NCBI GenBank assembly: GCA_041563475.1
Contig: JBFFMY010000004.1
Span: 1-64,000 of the forward strand
DNA length: 64,000 nucleotides
Reading direction: 5' to 3'
DNA from: CAJXZP01 sp041563475
GTDB lineage: Bacteria; Bacteroidota; Bacteroidia; Flavobacteriales_G; Salibacteraceae
Position numbers and translations under genes: made by a program
The notes under the pieces: generated by a model
Seen by the model: the letters and a program-made list of their open reading frames with translations, nothing else
Database searches by the model: none
What the model was told of the DNA's origin: nothing
In this document: positions 44,645 to 53,071 of the stretch, one piece after another
Position numbering within the stretch: the first letter of the stretch is position 1
Layout of the letters: the number at the start of each line of letters is the position of its first letter

Positions 44645-45495
44645 TTGGCTTTTTTGACAAGGGAATAACTTAAGGATATTTGAGAAATATATCCAATATA
44701 CGACTGGTGATTAAAAGCTAAATCAAGAGTAAATTGCTGGAGTTTTATCCCGATTCCTGCGGAGAATTGCACATCAGTACTTGAACTTGTTGGCGCATTA
44801 ATTCCGCCTCTAAAAAACAATTGCTCAATTGGATGATACTCAACGCCAATTTTGATTTCGGGGTTTAAGTCTATGTTTTTTTGAATCTCAAAAATCGTGA
44901 GTAATTTTTTAGAAAAGTTGTAGTTTAAACCCAGTTTTAGTATCATCGGAATATGCTCTCCATAGTCTCCACTTAATTTAGTGTTGGGTAAATTATACAT
45001 GTGGAATCCCATTTTTAGGTTTTTTGTAAGATCTGCCAACAGTCCTATTTCTGCGGTTACACCGGATTTATTTTGGGTTTGTGATTCGGATATGGAAACA
45101 AGTAAATAGTCAATTTGGGCACCAATTGAAATGTGTTTTGAAACCTTTAATCCGTAACCGATTCCGAACTTATATTCGCTATAATCTGAATATCCAAATT
45201 GTTGGATTGTAACTCCGAACGTTCCTAATTTAAAGGGAATAGCCGCATTTAAATTCTTAATGGATAGTTCGGACAAACCAAATCTATTTTCATATGAAAA
45301 CCCGAAACCAAATTGCTCAACAAAGGCTAGTCCAGCTTGATTGTTGTTTGCGGACCAAATGTCTTGAAGAGTAACGTTGGCGTTGGATAATCCCAATGAT
45401 CTTGCTCCTGAAGACAGGTTTTCGATGGCAATAATTGTTGGGCCTATCAAATAGAAAAGCAGGGTAAGGGTTGCAGTTGGGCGTTTTAGGATCAT
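44641..45495 (-). CDS. PorV/UPF0164-like outer-membrane barrel (second copy)
   Basis: A 284-residue protein with a signal peptide (1-22). The mature start (NLSSGARSLGLSNANVTLQDIWSANNNQAGLA) and the alternating barrel strands resemble the PorV/PorQ and PorP/SprF group. It overlaps the HhH gene by 4 bp and is first in that pair. A TATCTTAG box, one base from consensus, sits only four bases before its ATG. Confidence 0.75.
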   Translation of the reverse strand: MILKRPTATLTLLFYLIGPTIIAIENLSSGARSLGLSNANVTLQDIWSANNNQAGLAFVEQFGFGFSYENRFGLSELSIKNLNAAIPFKLGTFGVTIQQFGYSDYSEYKFGIGYGLKVSKHISIGAQIDYLLVSISESQTQNKSGVTAEIGLLADLTKNLKMGFHMYNLPNTKLSGDYGEHIPMILKLGLNYNFSKKLLTIFEIQKNIDLNPEIKIGVEYHPIEQLFFRGGINAPTSSSTDVQFSAGIGIKLQQFTLDLAFNHQSYIGYISQISLSYSLVKKAN

Positions 45496-45609
45496 GAAAC
45501 TAAGATAATTTATTCTGGCTAAATAACTAGAGAAGATTTATAAGCGCGTCATTTTTTTTTATTAAATAAAGATAAAAATGTCTTTTAATTTATGGTTTAT
45601 ATCTAGTAG

Positions 45610-45623
45610 ATGATTAAAATCAT
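45610..45623. promoter_or_regulatory. Crp/Fnr-type palindrome upstream of nosC
   Basis: ATGATTAAAATCAT has perfect ATGATT/AATCAT arms around AA; its core TGAT-N4-ATCA matches the central part of the FNR consensus TTGAT-N4-ATCAA. It lies about 150 bases before the predicted nosC start point. Confidence 0.45.
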
Positions 45624-45737
45624 AGAATCACACGCGAAAATAGCAAAAGTTATTTTAATTAAAACTATTGTTAATCAAGGAGTTATGTTCAATGTTTATT
45701 TAATTCTATGGGGAGTTGATTTTTGTTTCAAATTCTG

Positions 45738-45766
45738 TTTGATATAGAATTGTAGTCGTACATTTG
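45738..45766 (+). promoter_or_regulatory. Promoter of the cytochrome c gene (nosC)
   Basis: TTTG (45738-45741), 17 bases, TACATTTG (45759-45766). The -7 box fits TAnnTTTG exactly. The ATG at 45798 is about 25 bases past the predicted start. Confidence 0.6.
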
Positions 45767-45797
45767 TGAGCTAATATTAAAACAAAAATTTTTAAAG

Positions 45798-46280
45798 ATG
45801 AATTATAAAGCATTATTATTTGTTGCCCTTACAGGAGTATTTACTGCGTGTGGTGGTGAAGCAGAAGAAGAAACAGCAACAGCTGCTACTACAGAAGTGG
45901 TTATTGAAGACGTAGTTGAAGAAGTTGATCCAATGGAAAACGTTGGTATCGGGCCGATTGATGAATTGGTATTTGATGATGAAATAAACATGGAATTGGC
46001 AGAGGCTGGTAAAGTGGTATATGAAGCAAAATGTACTGCTTGTCATAAAGCAAACAAAAGATACATTGGGCCATCACCAATGGGCATATACGAAAGAAGA
46101 AATCCAGCTTGGGTAATGAACATGATCTTGAATCCAGATGAAATGGTTGCAAAGGACCCAATTGCTAGAGCCTTGTTAGCAGAGTATGCTTCTCCAATGG
46201 CAAACCAAAATTTAACAGAAGATGAAGCGCGTTCGGTTGCGGAATATTTTAGAACGATTCAACCTGCCGCTGCAGAATAA
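45798..46280 (+). CDS. Lipid-anchored c-type cytochrome of the nos cluster (NosC-like)
   Basis: A 160-residue protein with lipobox Cys18 (VFTAC), an acidic linker (21-65) and one cytochrome domain with CTACH at 79-83 as the heme-binding motif. A SPMANQNLT segment near 143 may supply the axial Met. In Bacteroidota and other clade II clusters a small c-type cytochrome beside nosZ is thought to feed electrons to NosZ. Its own terminator follows before nosZ. Confidence 0.85.
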   Translation: MNYKALLFVALTGVFTACGGEAEEETATAATTEVVIEDVVEEVDPMENVGIGPIDELVFDDEINMELAEAGKVVYEAKCTACHKANKRYIGPSPMGIYERRNPAWVMNMILNPDEMVAKDPIARALLAEYASPMANQNLTEDEARSVAEYFRTIQPAAAE

Positions 46281-46298
46281 ATTGTGAAAACTTTTTGA

Positions 46299-46328
46299 AA
46301 AGCCCCTTGCTTTTGCAGGGGGCTTTTT
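46299..46328 (+). terminator. Terminator after the nos cytochrome
   Basis: AAGCCCCTTGC pairs with GCAGGGGGCTT around TTTT, with a T-run after. One G-T pair. Confidence 0.9.
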
Positions 46329-46348
46329 TGTTTTCAAATTTAATTATA

Positions 46349-46360
46349 TGACAAAAATCA
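46349..46360. promoter_or_regulatory. Crp/Fnr-type half-symmetric site upstream of nosZ
   Basis: TGACAAAAATCA is TGAC-N4-ATCA, one base off a perfect palindrome, about 140 bases before nosZ. It closely resembles the sites before nosC and the fasciclin gene. Confidence 0.4.
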
Positions 46361-46398
46361 GCTCAATTAAAAATCAATATCATGCAGGTAGAGATATA

Positions 46399-46449
46399 AA
46401 TTAAAGATATTTGTGACTTCAATTAAAGATATTTATGTCTTTAATTGAA
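46399..46449. repeat. Direct and inverted repeats in the nosZ promoter region
   Basis: A 21-bp unit starting AATTAAAGATATTT occurs twice (46399-46419 and 46421-46441) with a 22-bp period, and TTCAATTAAAGA (46418-46429) is matched by TCTTTAATTGAA (46438-46449) as a perfect 12-bp inverted repeat with an 8-base loop. It lies 50-100 bases before the nosZ ATG and has the form of a regulator-binding array or leader hairpin. Confidence 0.55.
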
Positions 46450-46499
46450 AATAATAATCATTTAAACTGTCAAATTAGTATTATAAAAAAAATCAAACT

Positions 46500-48473
46500 A
46501 TGTTTAAAAAAGCACTTTATTTATTAGCTGTATCTAGTTTCGCCTTCGCAAGTTGTGGTGGGCCTACAGGTAATAACGGAAACAAATCTGCTGGAGCTCT
46601 TGGAGGTTCTGCTGCAGAAAAGGCCTATGTGGCACCAGGAGAATATGATGAATTTTACGCGTTTATCTCAGGTGGGTTTAGTGGTCAATTATCAGTATAT
46701 GGATTACCATCTGGGCGCTTGTTTAGAGTAATCCCTGTTTTTTCACAAGACCCAGAAAAGGGGTATGGATACAATGAAGAAACACGCCCGTTGTTAGAAA
46801 CATCCTTTGGATTTGTGCCTTGGGGAGATTCTCATCATCCAGATATTTCTCAAACAGCAGGTGAAGTGGATGGTCGTTGGGTTTTTATTAATGAAAACAA
46901 CACTCCACGTATTGCACGTATTAGTTTGAAAACTTTTGAAACAGAAGAAATTATTGAGCTACCTAACTCTGCCGGTAATCACAGTTCATCTTTTGTTACC
47001 GAAAATTCCGAGTACGTAGTTGCCGGAACACGTTTTTCAGTACCAGTACCGCAAAGAGATATGCCAATTTCGGAGTACAAAGGAAATTTTAAAGGATCTC
47101 TTTCTTTTATTAGTGTGGATCAAGAAGATGGTGATATGGATTTGGCTTTCCAAATTAGAATGCCAGGTTTTGATTATGACTTAGCGCACCCAGGTAGAGG
47201 TAAATCTCATGGATGGTTCTTCTTTACTACTTATAATACTGAAGAAGCAAATTCTCTTTTAGAAGTAAACGCATCTCAAAATGATAAAGATTACATCGCA
47301 GCAGTGAACTGGAAATATGCAGAGCAACTGATGGCGGAAGGTAAATTTACAGAAGAAGATACACGTTATGCTGAGAATGAATGGGACGATAATACCCATA
47401 TGGCAACTTCTACCATGAAAACTAAAGTGAAAGTATTGGATGCGTCTAAACTCCCTGGTTTAGTTTATTTCTTGCCAACACCAAAATCACCTCACGGTTG
47501 TGACGTTTCTCCGGATGGGGAATACATTATTGGTTCAGGAAAATTAGCGGCTGAACTTACGGCACATTCATTTACTAAAATGTTAAAAGCCATTGAAGAC
47601 AAAGCTTTTGATGGAGAAGCATATGGTATTCCAATTATTCAGTACGAAGCAGTTAATGCAGGTGCAGTGAAAAACCCAGGCTTAGGCCCACTTCATACAG
47701 AATTTGATGGTAAGGGAAATGCATATACTACTTTCTTTATCTCATCTGAAGTTGTAAAATGGAAACTTGGCACTTGGGAAGTGGTTGATCGTCATCCAGT
47801 TTATTATTCTGTGGGTCACTTAATGATTCCAGGAGGGAATTCTCAAAAACCTTTCGGTAAATATTTAGTAGCGATGAATAAAATCACTAAAGATCGTTAC
47901 ATACCAACAGGTCCTGAAGTATGTCAATCTGCACAATTATTTAATATAGAGGGAGAAAAAATGGAATTACTTCTTGATTTCCCAACTATTGGTGAACCGC
48001 ATTACGCTGCCGGATGTCCTGCAGAATTGTTAATGCCGAATTCTACAAAATTCTTTCAATTAGCGGATAATAAACATCCATATGTGACAAAATCCGAGAA
48101 AGATGCTAAAGTGGTACGTGAAGGAAATAACGTTCATATTTATATGACAATGATTCGTTCTCACTTTGCACCAGATAATATTGAAGGCGTTTTTGTAGGA
48201 GATAAGGTATTCTTCCATATTACTAACTTAGAGCAAGATTATGATGTCCCTCACGGATTCTCAATGATTGGAGCAAATACTTCAGAGTTGTTAATTATGC
48301 CAGGTAGAACTGAAACATCAATTTGGGAACCTAAACAAGTAGGGGTTTGGCCATTTTATTGTACAGATTTCTGTTCAGCATTACATCAAGAAATGCAAGG
48401 TTATATAAGAGTTTCAGCTAAGGGAGCAAATACTCCTTTAAGTTACACTCTTGATGGTGACCCAATGCAATAG
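46500..48473 (+). CDS. nosZ: Nitrous oxide reductase, clade II (Sec-type lipoprotein)
   Basis: A 657-residue enzyme that reduces N2O to N2. The lipobox Cys19 (FASC) and lack of a twin-arginine motif identify the Sec-dependent clade II form. The beta-propeller carries DSHHPD (His ligands of the CuZ cluster) and SPHGCDVSPDG, and the C-terminal cupredoxin domain has the CuA site Cys621, Cys625, His629 and Met632 in CTDFCSALHQEM. A terminator follows. It is the central gene of the nos region. Confidence 0.97.
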   Translation: MFKKALYLLAVSSFAFASCGGPTGNNGNKSAGALGGSAAEKAYVAPGEYDEFYAFISGGFSGQLSVYGLPSGRLFRVIPVFSQDPEKGYGYNEETRPLLETSFGFVPWGDSHHPDISQTAGEVDGRWVFINENNTPRIARISLKTFETEEIIELPNSAGNHSSSFVTENSEYVVAGTRFSVPVPQRDMPISEYKGNFKGSLSFISVDQEDGDMDLAFQIRMPGFDYDLAHPGRGKSHGWFFFTTYNTEEANSLLEVNASQNDKDYIAAVNWKYAEQLMAEGKFTEEDTRYAENEWDDNTHMATSTMKTKVKVLDASKLPGLVYFLPTPKSPHGCDVSPDGEYIIGSGKLAAELTAHSFTKMLKAIEDKAFDGEAYGIPIIQYEAVNAGAVKNPGLGPLHTEFDGKGNAYTTFFISSEVVKWKLGTWEVVDRHPVYYSVGHLMIPGGNSQKPFGKYLVAMNKITKDRYIPTGPEVCQSAQLFNIEGEKMELLLDFPTIGEPHYAAGCPAELLMPNSTKFFQLADNKHPYVTKSEKDAKVVREGNNVHIYMTMIRSHFAPDNIEGVFVGDKVFFHITNLEQDYDVPHGFSMIGANTSELLIMPGRTETSIWEPKQVGVWPFYCTDFCSALHQEMQGYIRVSAKGANTPLSYTLDGDPMQ

Positions 48474-48491
48474 ATTATAAATGATATAGAT

Positions 48492-48519
48492 AAGGCGAGA
48501 AGAAATTCTCGCCTTTTTT
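48492..48519 (+). terminator. Terminator after nosZ
   Basis: GGCGAGAA and TTCTCGCC form a perfect stem around GAAA, with A-run before and T-run after. Confidence 0.9.
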
Positions 48520-48638
48520 AGCTTGAATATTTTGCGTAAAAAACAAACATTAATCATCTAAAACCAATTAAAAGAAACTGATTTAATTCAGGTTTTACAG
48601 GCCACGAATGCGTGCTTAATCTCAAAAAAAAGAACAGA

Positions 48639-49229
48639 ATGAAAAAGTCTAAAATTTTAATGATAGTTGGACCATTATTTTTACTAGGTCTATTCGTTTA
48701 CCCGTTATGGAATATCCGATTGGAAGCTCCTCAATACCCAATTCCATTAGGTATGTATATTCATATCAATAAAATTACCGATGAGGCTCCTTTCGATGTG
48801 AAAAATATAAACCTGATGAACCATTATGTAGGAATGAAATCCATTCCAGAGCATTTACCGGAATTCGACATTTTTCCACCGGTAGTAATTGCTATGGTTG
48901 TAATTGGAGTGTTGATTGGTTTTTTCGGAAATCATAAATGGTACCTAGGTTGGTTTTTATTAATGACGGCTTTGGGTATTGCAGGAATGTATGATTTCTA
49001 CTTATGGGAATATGATTATGGACATAATCTAGATCCCCATGCTATTATGAAATTCACGAATCCAGATGGTTCCATTATGGGTTTTCAACCTCCATTGTGG
49101 GGGTCTAAAGTGCTGTTAAACTTTGTAGCCCATTCTTACCCAACTACAGGAGCATATTTAATGTTTGTTGGAATGATGATGACGTTGGCTGCATTCTTTG
49201 TTGGGAGAAAAGAAACGAATAAAAATTAA
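48639..49229 (+). CDS. Membrane protein of the nos cluster
   Basis: A 196-residue protein from the ATG at 48639 (a frame from 48612 adds nine residues). It has four hydrophobic segments at about 6-22, 78-96, 100-118 and 160-185 and a periplasmic loop with LDPHAIMKFTNPDGSIMGFQPPLWG. It lies between nosZ and nosL. Proteins in this position in clade II clusters are conserved but poorly described and may help electron transfer or cluster assembly. I recognise no catalytic motif. Confidence 0.7.
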   Translation: MKKSKILMIVGPLFLLGLFVYPLWNIRLEAPQYPIPLGMYIHINKITDEAPFDVKNINLMNHYVGMKSIPEHLPEFDIFPPVVIAMVVIGVLIGFFGNHKWYLGWFLLMTALGIAGMYDFYLWEYDYGHNLDPHAIMKFTNPDGSIMGFQPPLWGSKVLLNFVAHSYPTTGAYLMFVGMMMTLAAFFVGRKETNKN

Positions 49230-49257
49230 TTTTCAACTAAAGCATAGATTACTTTTT

Positions 49258-49265
49258 TAGCTTTG
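49258..49265 (+). promoter_or_regulatory. -7 box ahead of nosL
   Basis: TAGCTTTG fits TAnnTTTG exactly and lies 38 bases before the nosL ATG. It may drive nosLDFY separately from nosZ. Confidence 0.5.
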
Positions 49266-49303
49266 TAATCTGGTAGATTCTATCAATCAATAAAATTTTA
49301 GAA

Positions 49304-49753
49304 ATGAAGAAATACTTCTTTGTACTTGGAATGTTTACGGCTATTTTTTTAACCTCGTGTAGTGTGGATCCAGAGCCCATAATTTATGGAAATGATCAAT
49401 GTGATTACTGTAAAATGGGTATTGTTGATCAACAACATTCTGCACAATATGTAACAAAGAAAGGTAAACAGTTTAAGTTTGATGCCGTTGAATGTCTGAT
49501 TCATAAATTAGAAAATCCTGAAATTGTGGAAACGGAATTGGCTCACTTACTTGTGGCTGATTATAATAGCCCAGGGGTAATGATAAAAGCGAATGATAGT
49601 TATTATATTATTAGCAAAGCTATTAAGAGCCCTATGGGAGCATATCTTTCTGCGTTTTCATCTAAAGAAATGGCTCAAAATACCATTAACGATAATGGAG
49701 GGGAGTTATTTACCTGGAAGCAGATTAAAACCAAATTAGCCAAAAAGAAATAA
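49304..49753 (+). CDS. nosL: NosL copper-binding lipoprotein
   Basis: A 149-residue outer- or inner-membrane lipoprotein with lipobox Cys19 (LTSC). The CDYCKMGI segment near residues 32-39 holds the Cys and Met residues that bind Cu(I) for CuZ assembly, followed by the AQYVTKKGKQFKFD block of the NosL family. nosD starts at the base directly after its stop. Confidence 0.93.
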   Translation: MKKYFFVLGMFTAIFLTSCSVDPEPIIYGNDQCDYCKMGIVDQQHSAQYVTKKGKQFKFDAVECLIHKLENPEIVETELAHLLVADYNSPGVMIKANDSYYIISKAIKSPMGAYLSAFSSKEMAQNTINDNGGELFTWKQIKTKLAKKK

Positions 49754-50998
49754 ATGAAAAAAATTGGGCTCTGGATCATCTTATTAGTTTCGGTTTCTAG
49801 GCTTTCGGCTTCACAAATTGAGGTTTGTTCTACGTGTCCTGTTTCTTCAATCGCTAAAGCCTTTGAAGTAGCTCAAAATGGTGATGAGGTTATTTTGAAA
49901 GCAGGGGTGTATAAAGAACATGATTTAGATTTAAAAAAATCTATAAAACTGAAAGGGGTAGATAACCCGGTGATTGATGGGGAATTATTGGGAGCAATCC
50001 TTTCCGTATCTGCCGATAGTTTCTCTATCGAGGGAATTACCTTTAGAAATGTGGGTCAGAGTTATACCAAAGATTTTGCGGCCATCTTGGTTTCGCGTTC
50101 TAACCATTTTACAATACAAAATAACACACTGGAGAATGTGTTTTTTGGAATTTTAATTGAGAAATCACATTTTGCTACCATCTCCAATAATTTGGTATTT
50201 GGAACCCGTTTAAATGAGTCTAATTCAGGTAATGGAATTCATATTTGGCACTCCTCAAATATTCAAGTTTTTAAAAATACGGTACACCATATGCGTGATG
50301 GAATTTATTTTGAATTTGTAGACGGGGGAGAAATTTATGAGAATGTGAGTTATGAGAATATCCGATACGGATTGCATTTTATGTTTTCCAATGATGATGT
50401 GTACCACCATAATGTATTCAAGAATAATGGAGCTGGAGTTGCCGTAATGTTCTCCAAAAAGATTGAAATGCACCATAACCGTTTCGAGTTTAATTGGGGA
50501 ACGGCTTCTTATGGGCTTTTACTCAAAGAGATTTACGATGCAGAAATTTATGATAATGTTTTTGAGCAAAACACTATTGGAATTAACGTGGAAGGGTCCA
50601 CCCGAATAAATTACACCAACAATGAATTGATTAGAAATGGCTGGGCAGTCAAAATTACCGGTGGATGTTATGACAATATTTTTAACAGGAACAATTTTTC
50701 ACATAACGCTTTTGATTTAGCGTTTAACGGTCATTTAAATGGAAGTAAGTTTGATGGGAATTATTGGAGTGATTATACGGGATATGACTTAGATAAAAAT
50801 GGGATTGGTGACGTACCTTACCGCCCAGTGAAGTTGTTTTCGTATGTAGTGAATCAGACTCCTGAAACCATTGTTTTATTACGCAGTTTATTTGTGGATA
50901 TTATCAATTTCTCTGAAAAAGTCTCTCCTGTTTTTACTCCCGACAACCTAATTGATAATGAGCCATTGATGATCCGCCCAATAGTTTTTGATTTATAG
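49754..50998 (+). CDS. nosD: NosD periplasmic copper-processing protein
   Basis: A 414-residue protein with a signal peptide (1-20) and a right-handed beta helix of parallel repeats, each with N/H-rich turns (for example NSGNGIHIWHSSNIQVF and YENIRYGLHFMFSNDD). NosD supports sulfide or copper delivery to the NosZ CuZ site with NosF and NosY. A Ca- or metal-like DLDKNGIGDVPYRP loop lies near the end. It abuts nosL and precedes nosF by 10 bp. Confidence 0.93.
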   Translation: MKKIGLWIILLVSVSRLSASQIEVCSTCPVSSIAKAFEVAQNGDEVILKAGVYKEHDLDLKKSIKLKGVDNPVIDGELLGAILSVSADSFSIEGITFRNVGQSYTKDFAAILVSRSNHFTIQNNTLENVFFGILIEKSHFATISNNLVFGTRLNESNSGNGIHIWHSSNIQVFKNTVHHMRDGIYFEFVDGGEIYENVSYENIRYGLHFMFSNDDVYHHNVFKNNGAGVAVMFSKKIEMHHNRFEFNWGTASYGLLLKEIYDAEIYDNVFEQNTIGINVEGSTRINYTNNELIRNGWAVKITGGCYDNIFNRNNFSHNAFDLAFNGHLNGSKFDGNYWSDYTGYDLDKNGIGDVPYRPVKLFSYVVNQTPETIVLLRSLFVDIINFSEKVSPVFTPDNLIDNEPLMIRPIVFDL

Positions 50999-51008
50999 CA
51001 TTAAACCG

Positions 51009-51716
51009 ATGATTGAAGTAAAAAAATTACATAAAACATTTGGCAAGTTAACTGTCCTTGATGATTTAGATTTAGCAATTAAATCAGGAGGTATTTTTGC
51101 GGTCCTAGGCCCAAATGGCTCAGGGAAAACCACCTTGATAAAATGTATTTTAGGAATGGTAAACCCCCAAAAGGGAGAAATATTCCTAAACAAAGAAAGT
51201 GTCCTGGGTCAATCGGAATATCGAAATGGGATTAATTATATGCCCCAAATTGCCAATTTCCCAGCAAATCTTACCGTGGTTGAGTTAATTGAAATGGTTA
51301 AGAATTTAAGGCCTAAACCAGCGAACGAAACTGCTTTGATAAAACTGTTTGGTATTCAACCGTTCATGAATAAGAAGTTGGGCAACCTTTCGGGGGGAAC
51401 GAAACAGAAAGTGAATATTATTTTGGCATTCATGTTTGATAGCGAACTTATTATTCTTGATGAACCAACTTCTGGACTTGATCCGGTAGCCCTCATACAT
51501 TTAAAGGGTTTAATTCAAAAGGCAAAAGATCAAGGAAAAACCATTTTAATTACCACGCACATCATGAGTTTGGTGGATGAAATTGCAGATGAAATTGTGT
51601 TTTTGTTAGACGGGAAGATATATTTCAAGGGAAGTGTTCCTGATTTAAAAAGACAAACGAATGAGCCTAATTTAGAACATGCCATTGCAAACCTTTTAAC
51701 GCAGACTAATGTTTAA
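51009..51716 (+). CDS. nosF: NosF ABC transporter ATPase
   Basis: A 235-residue ATPase; the ATG at 51009 is preferred over a TTG at 50988 that would overlap nosD. Walker A GPNGSGKTT, the signature LSGGTKQKV, Walker B LIILDEPTSGLDP and the switch His in TTHIM are intact. It powers the NosDFY complex. Its last 8 bp overlap the start of nosY. Confidence 0.95.
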   Translation: MIEVKKLHKTFGKLTVLDDLDLAIKSGGIFAVLGPNGSGKTTLIKCILGMVNPQKGEIFLNKESVLGQSEYRNGINYMPQIANFPANLTVVELIEMVKNLRPKPANETALIKLFGIQPFMNKKLGNLSGGTKQKVNIILAFMFDSELIILDEPTSGLDPVALIHLKGLIQKAKDQGKTILITTHIMSLVDEIADEIVFLLDGKIYFKGSVPDLKRQTNEPNLEHAIANLLTQTNV

Positions 51717-52491
51717 GATATTAAAATATAGTTTTTATGATTTAATGCGTTCTCGTTGGAGCTACGTATACTTTTTGTTTTATTTAGTTTTAGGTTTTGT
51801 CCTACTATTCCTCAATAATGATTTATCCAAAGCGGTTATAACCTTAATGAATATCATTATCGTTTTAACGCCATTAATCGGAACCATTTTTGGCGTGATG
51901 TATTTTTATAATTCAAAAGAGTTTACTGAGCTATTATTGGCGCAACCCATTAAAAGAAGCACCATATTTTTAGGTCAATATGCTGGAGTGGCCATCTCTT
52001 TAACCCTTAGTTTGGTTTTGGGTTTAGGTATCCCATTTCTCTCTTACGGCTTGTTCCAATCATCTGCAATATTTGATTTTGGGTTATTGCTCGTTGTAGG
52101 GTCATTTTTGAATTTCATTTTTGTTGCCTTGGCATTTAATATTTCCCTATCAAATGAAAACAAAATTAAAGGCTTTGGCTATGCCATATTAATGTGGCTG
52201 TTTTTGGCGGTTATTTATGATGGACTTTTCTTGATTTCACTAGTGGTGTTTAACGACTATCCTTTGGATAAAGTAGCGCTAATTCTGACCATGTTTAATC
52301 CCATTGATTTATCACGAATTTTAATACTATTAAAATTAGATATCTCGGCATTACTGGGCTATACGGGTGCGGTATTTAAACAATTTTTCGGGACTAATTT
52401 AGGCCTATTAACTTCTTTAACCGTTCTATCTGGGTGGGTTCTTTTCCCAGTATGGCGAATTATCTCAAAATCTAAACGAAAAGATTTTTAA
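51709..52491 (+). CDS. nosY: NosY ABC transporter permease
   Basis: A 260-residue membrane protein with six helices, spaced as in ABC-2 type permeases (YSFYDLMRSRWSYVYFLFYLVLGF, then SLTLSLVLGLGIPF). It forms the membrane part of NosDFY. It overlaps nosF by 8 bp and is followed 2 bp later by a lipoprotein gene. Confidence 0.92.
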   Translation: MFKILKYSFYDLMRSRWSYVYFLFYLVLGFVLLFLNNDLSKAVITLMNIIIVLTPLIGTIFGVMYFYNSKEFTELLLAQPIKRSTIFLGQYAGVAISLTLSLVLGLGIPFLSYGLFQSSAIFDFGLLLVVGSFLNFIFVALAFNISLSNENKIKGFGYAILMWLFLAVIYDGLFLISLVVFNDYPLDKVALILTMFNPIDLSRILILLKLDISALLGYTGAVFKQFFGTNLGLLTSLTVLSGWVLFPVWRIISKSKRKDF

Positions 52492-52493
52492 CC

Positions 52494-53000
52494 ATGAAAT
52501 CATATAACATATACATTGTTCTTTTTCTGTTGATTACCCAATCCTGTGGTTCTGATACCGAAACGCAAAATGCAAAATCAACCGAAATAGAATTGTCACA
52601 AGAGAACTTGGATTTACAGTCTAAGACTGTTATTTCAAAAATCATGCAACCTTCTGATTTTAATTTAAAATTAAATGGCAATGAAAAATGGCAAATTGAT
52701 TCCGTTTCATTCTCTAAATTGATGAAAGTTAAGCAACAGATTTATGTAATTTCTGGGAATATTGAGAATTATAAGGAAGATAGTTTTATTGCGATTGGTA
52801 GTGAGATGTCAATATTTTTGGATGAAATAGATACTGAAAATAAAATAGAAACGGATCCGATATTAAATCATGTAATTCAGCAAGCCCAGTCTCAATGCGA
52901 CATTATGATGGTTGGTAAACTTCAAGATTCGCAAATAGCCATGGTCAACTTAAGTATTTTGTTTGATGAAATACCGAAGTATTTTCAACCCATAAAATAA
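52494..53000 (+). CDS. Unknown lipoprotein at the end of the nosLDFY operon
   Basis: A 168-residue protein with lipobox Cys17 (TQSC). The mature part is a single alpha/beta domain with no family I recognise; Cys136 and MMVGKLQ follow late. It starts only 2 bp after nosY, which ties it to the nos genes and suggests a role in NosZ maturation or copper handling, but the sequence has no clear metal motif. Confidence 0.7.
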   Translation: MKSYNIYIVLFLLITQSCGSDTETQNAKSTEIELSQENLDLQSKTVISKIMQPSDFNLKLNGNEKWQIDSVSFSKLMKVKQQIYVISGNIENYKEDSFIAIGSEMSIFLDEIDTENKIETDPILNHVIQQAQSQCDIMMVGKLQDSQIAMVNLSILFDEIPKYFQPIK

Positions 53001-53071
53001 CCCTTAATACTAAGTTCAGTAAATTGATTGTTTTATTTTTACCGCCTTGTGTTAATGTAATTGCAGAGTAG

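Larger units (their letters stand above)
45496..45797. other. 302-bp intergenic region before the cytochrome gene
   Basis: Divergent region between the PorV-like gene and nosC. It holds a Crp/Fnr-type palindrome at 45610-45623 and the nosC promoter at 45738-45766. The rest is AT-rich with no ORF or repeat I can support. Confidence 0.5.
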
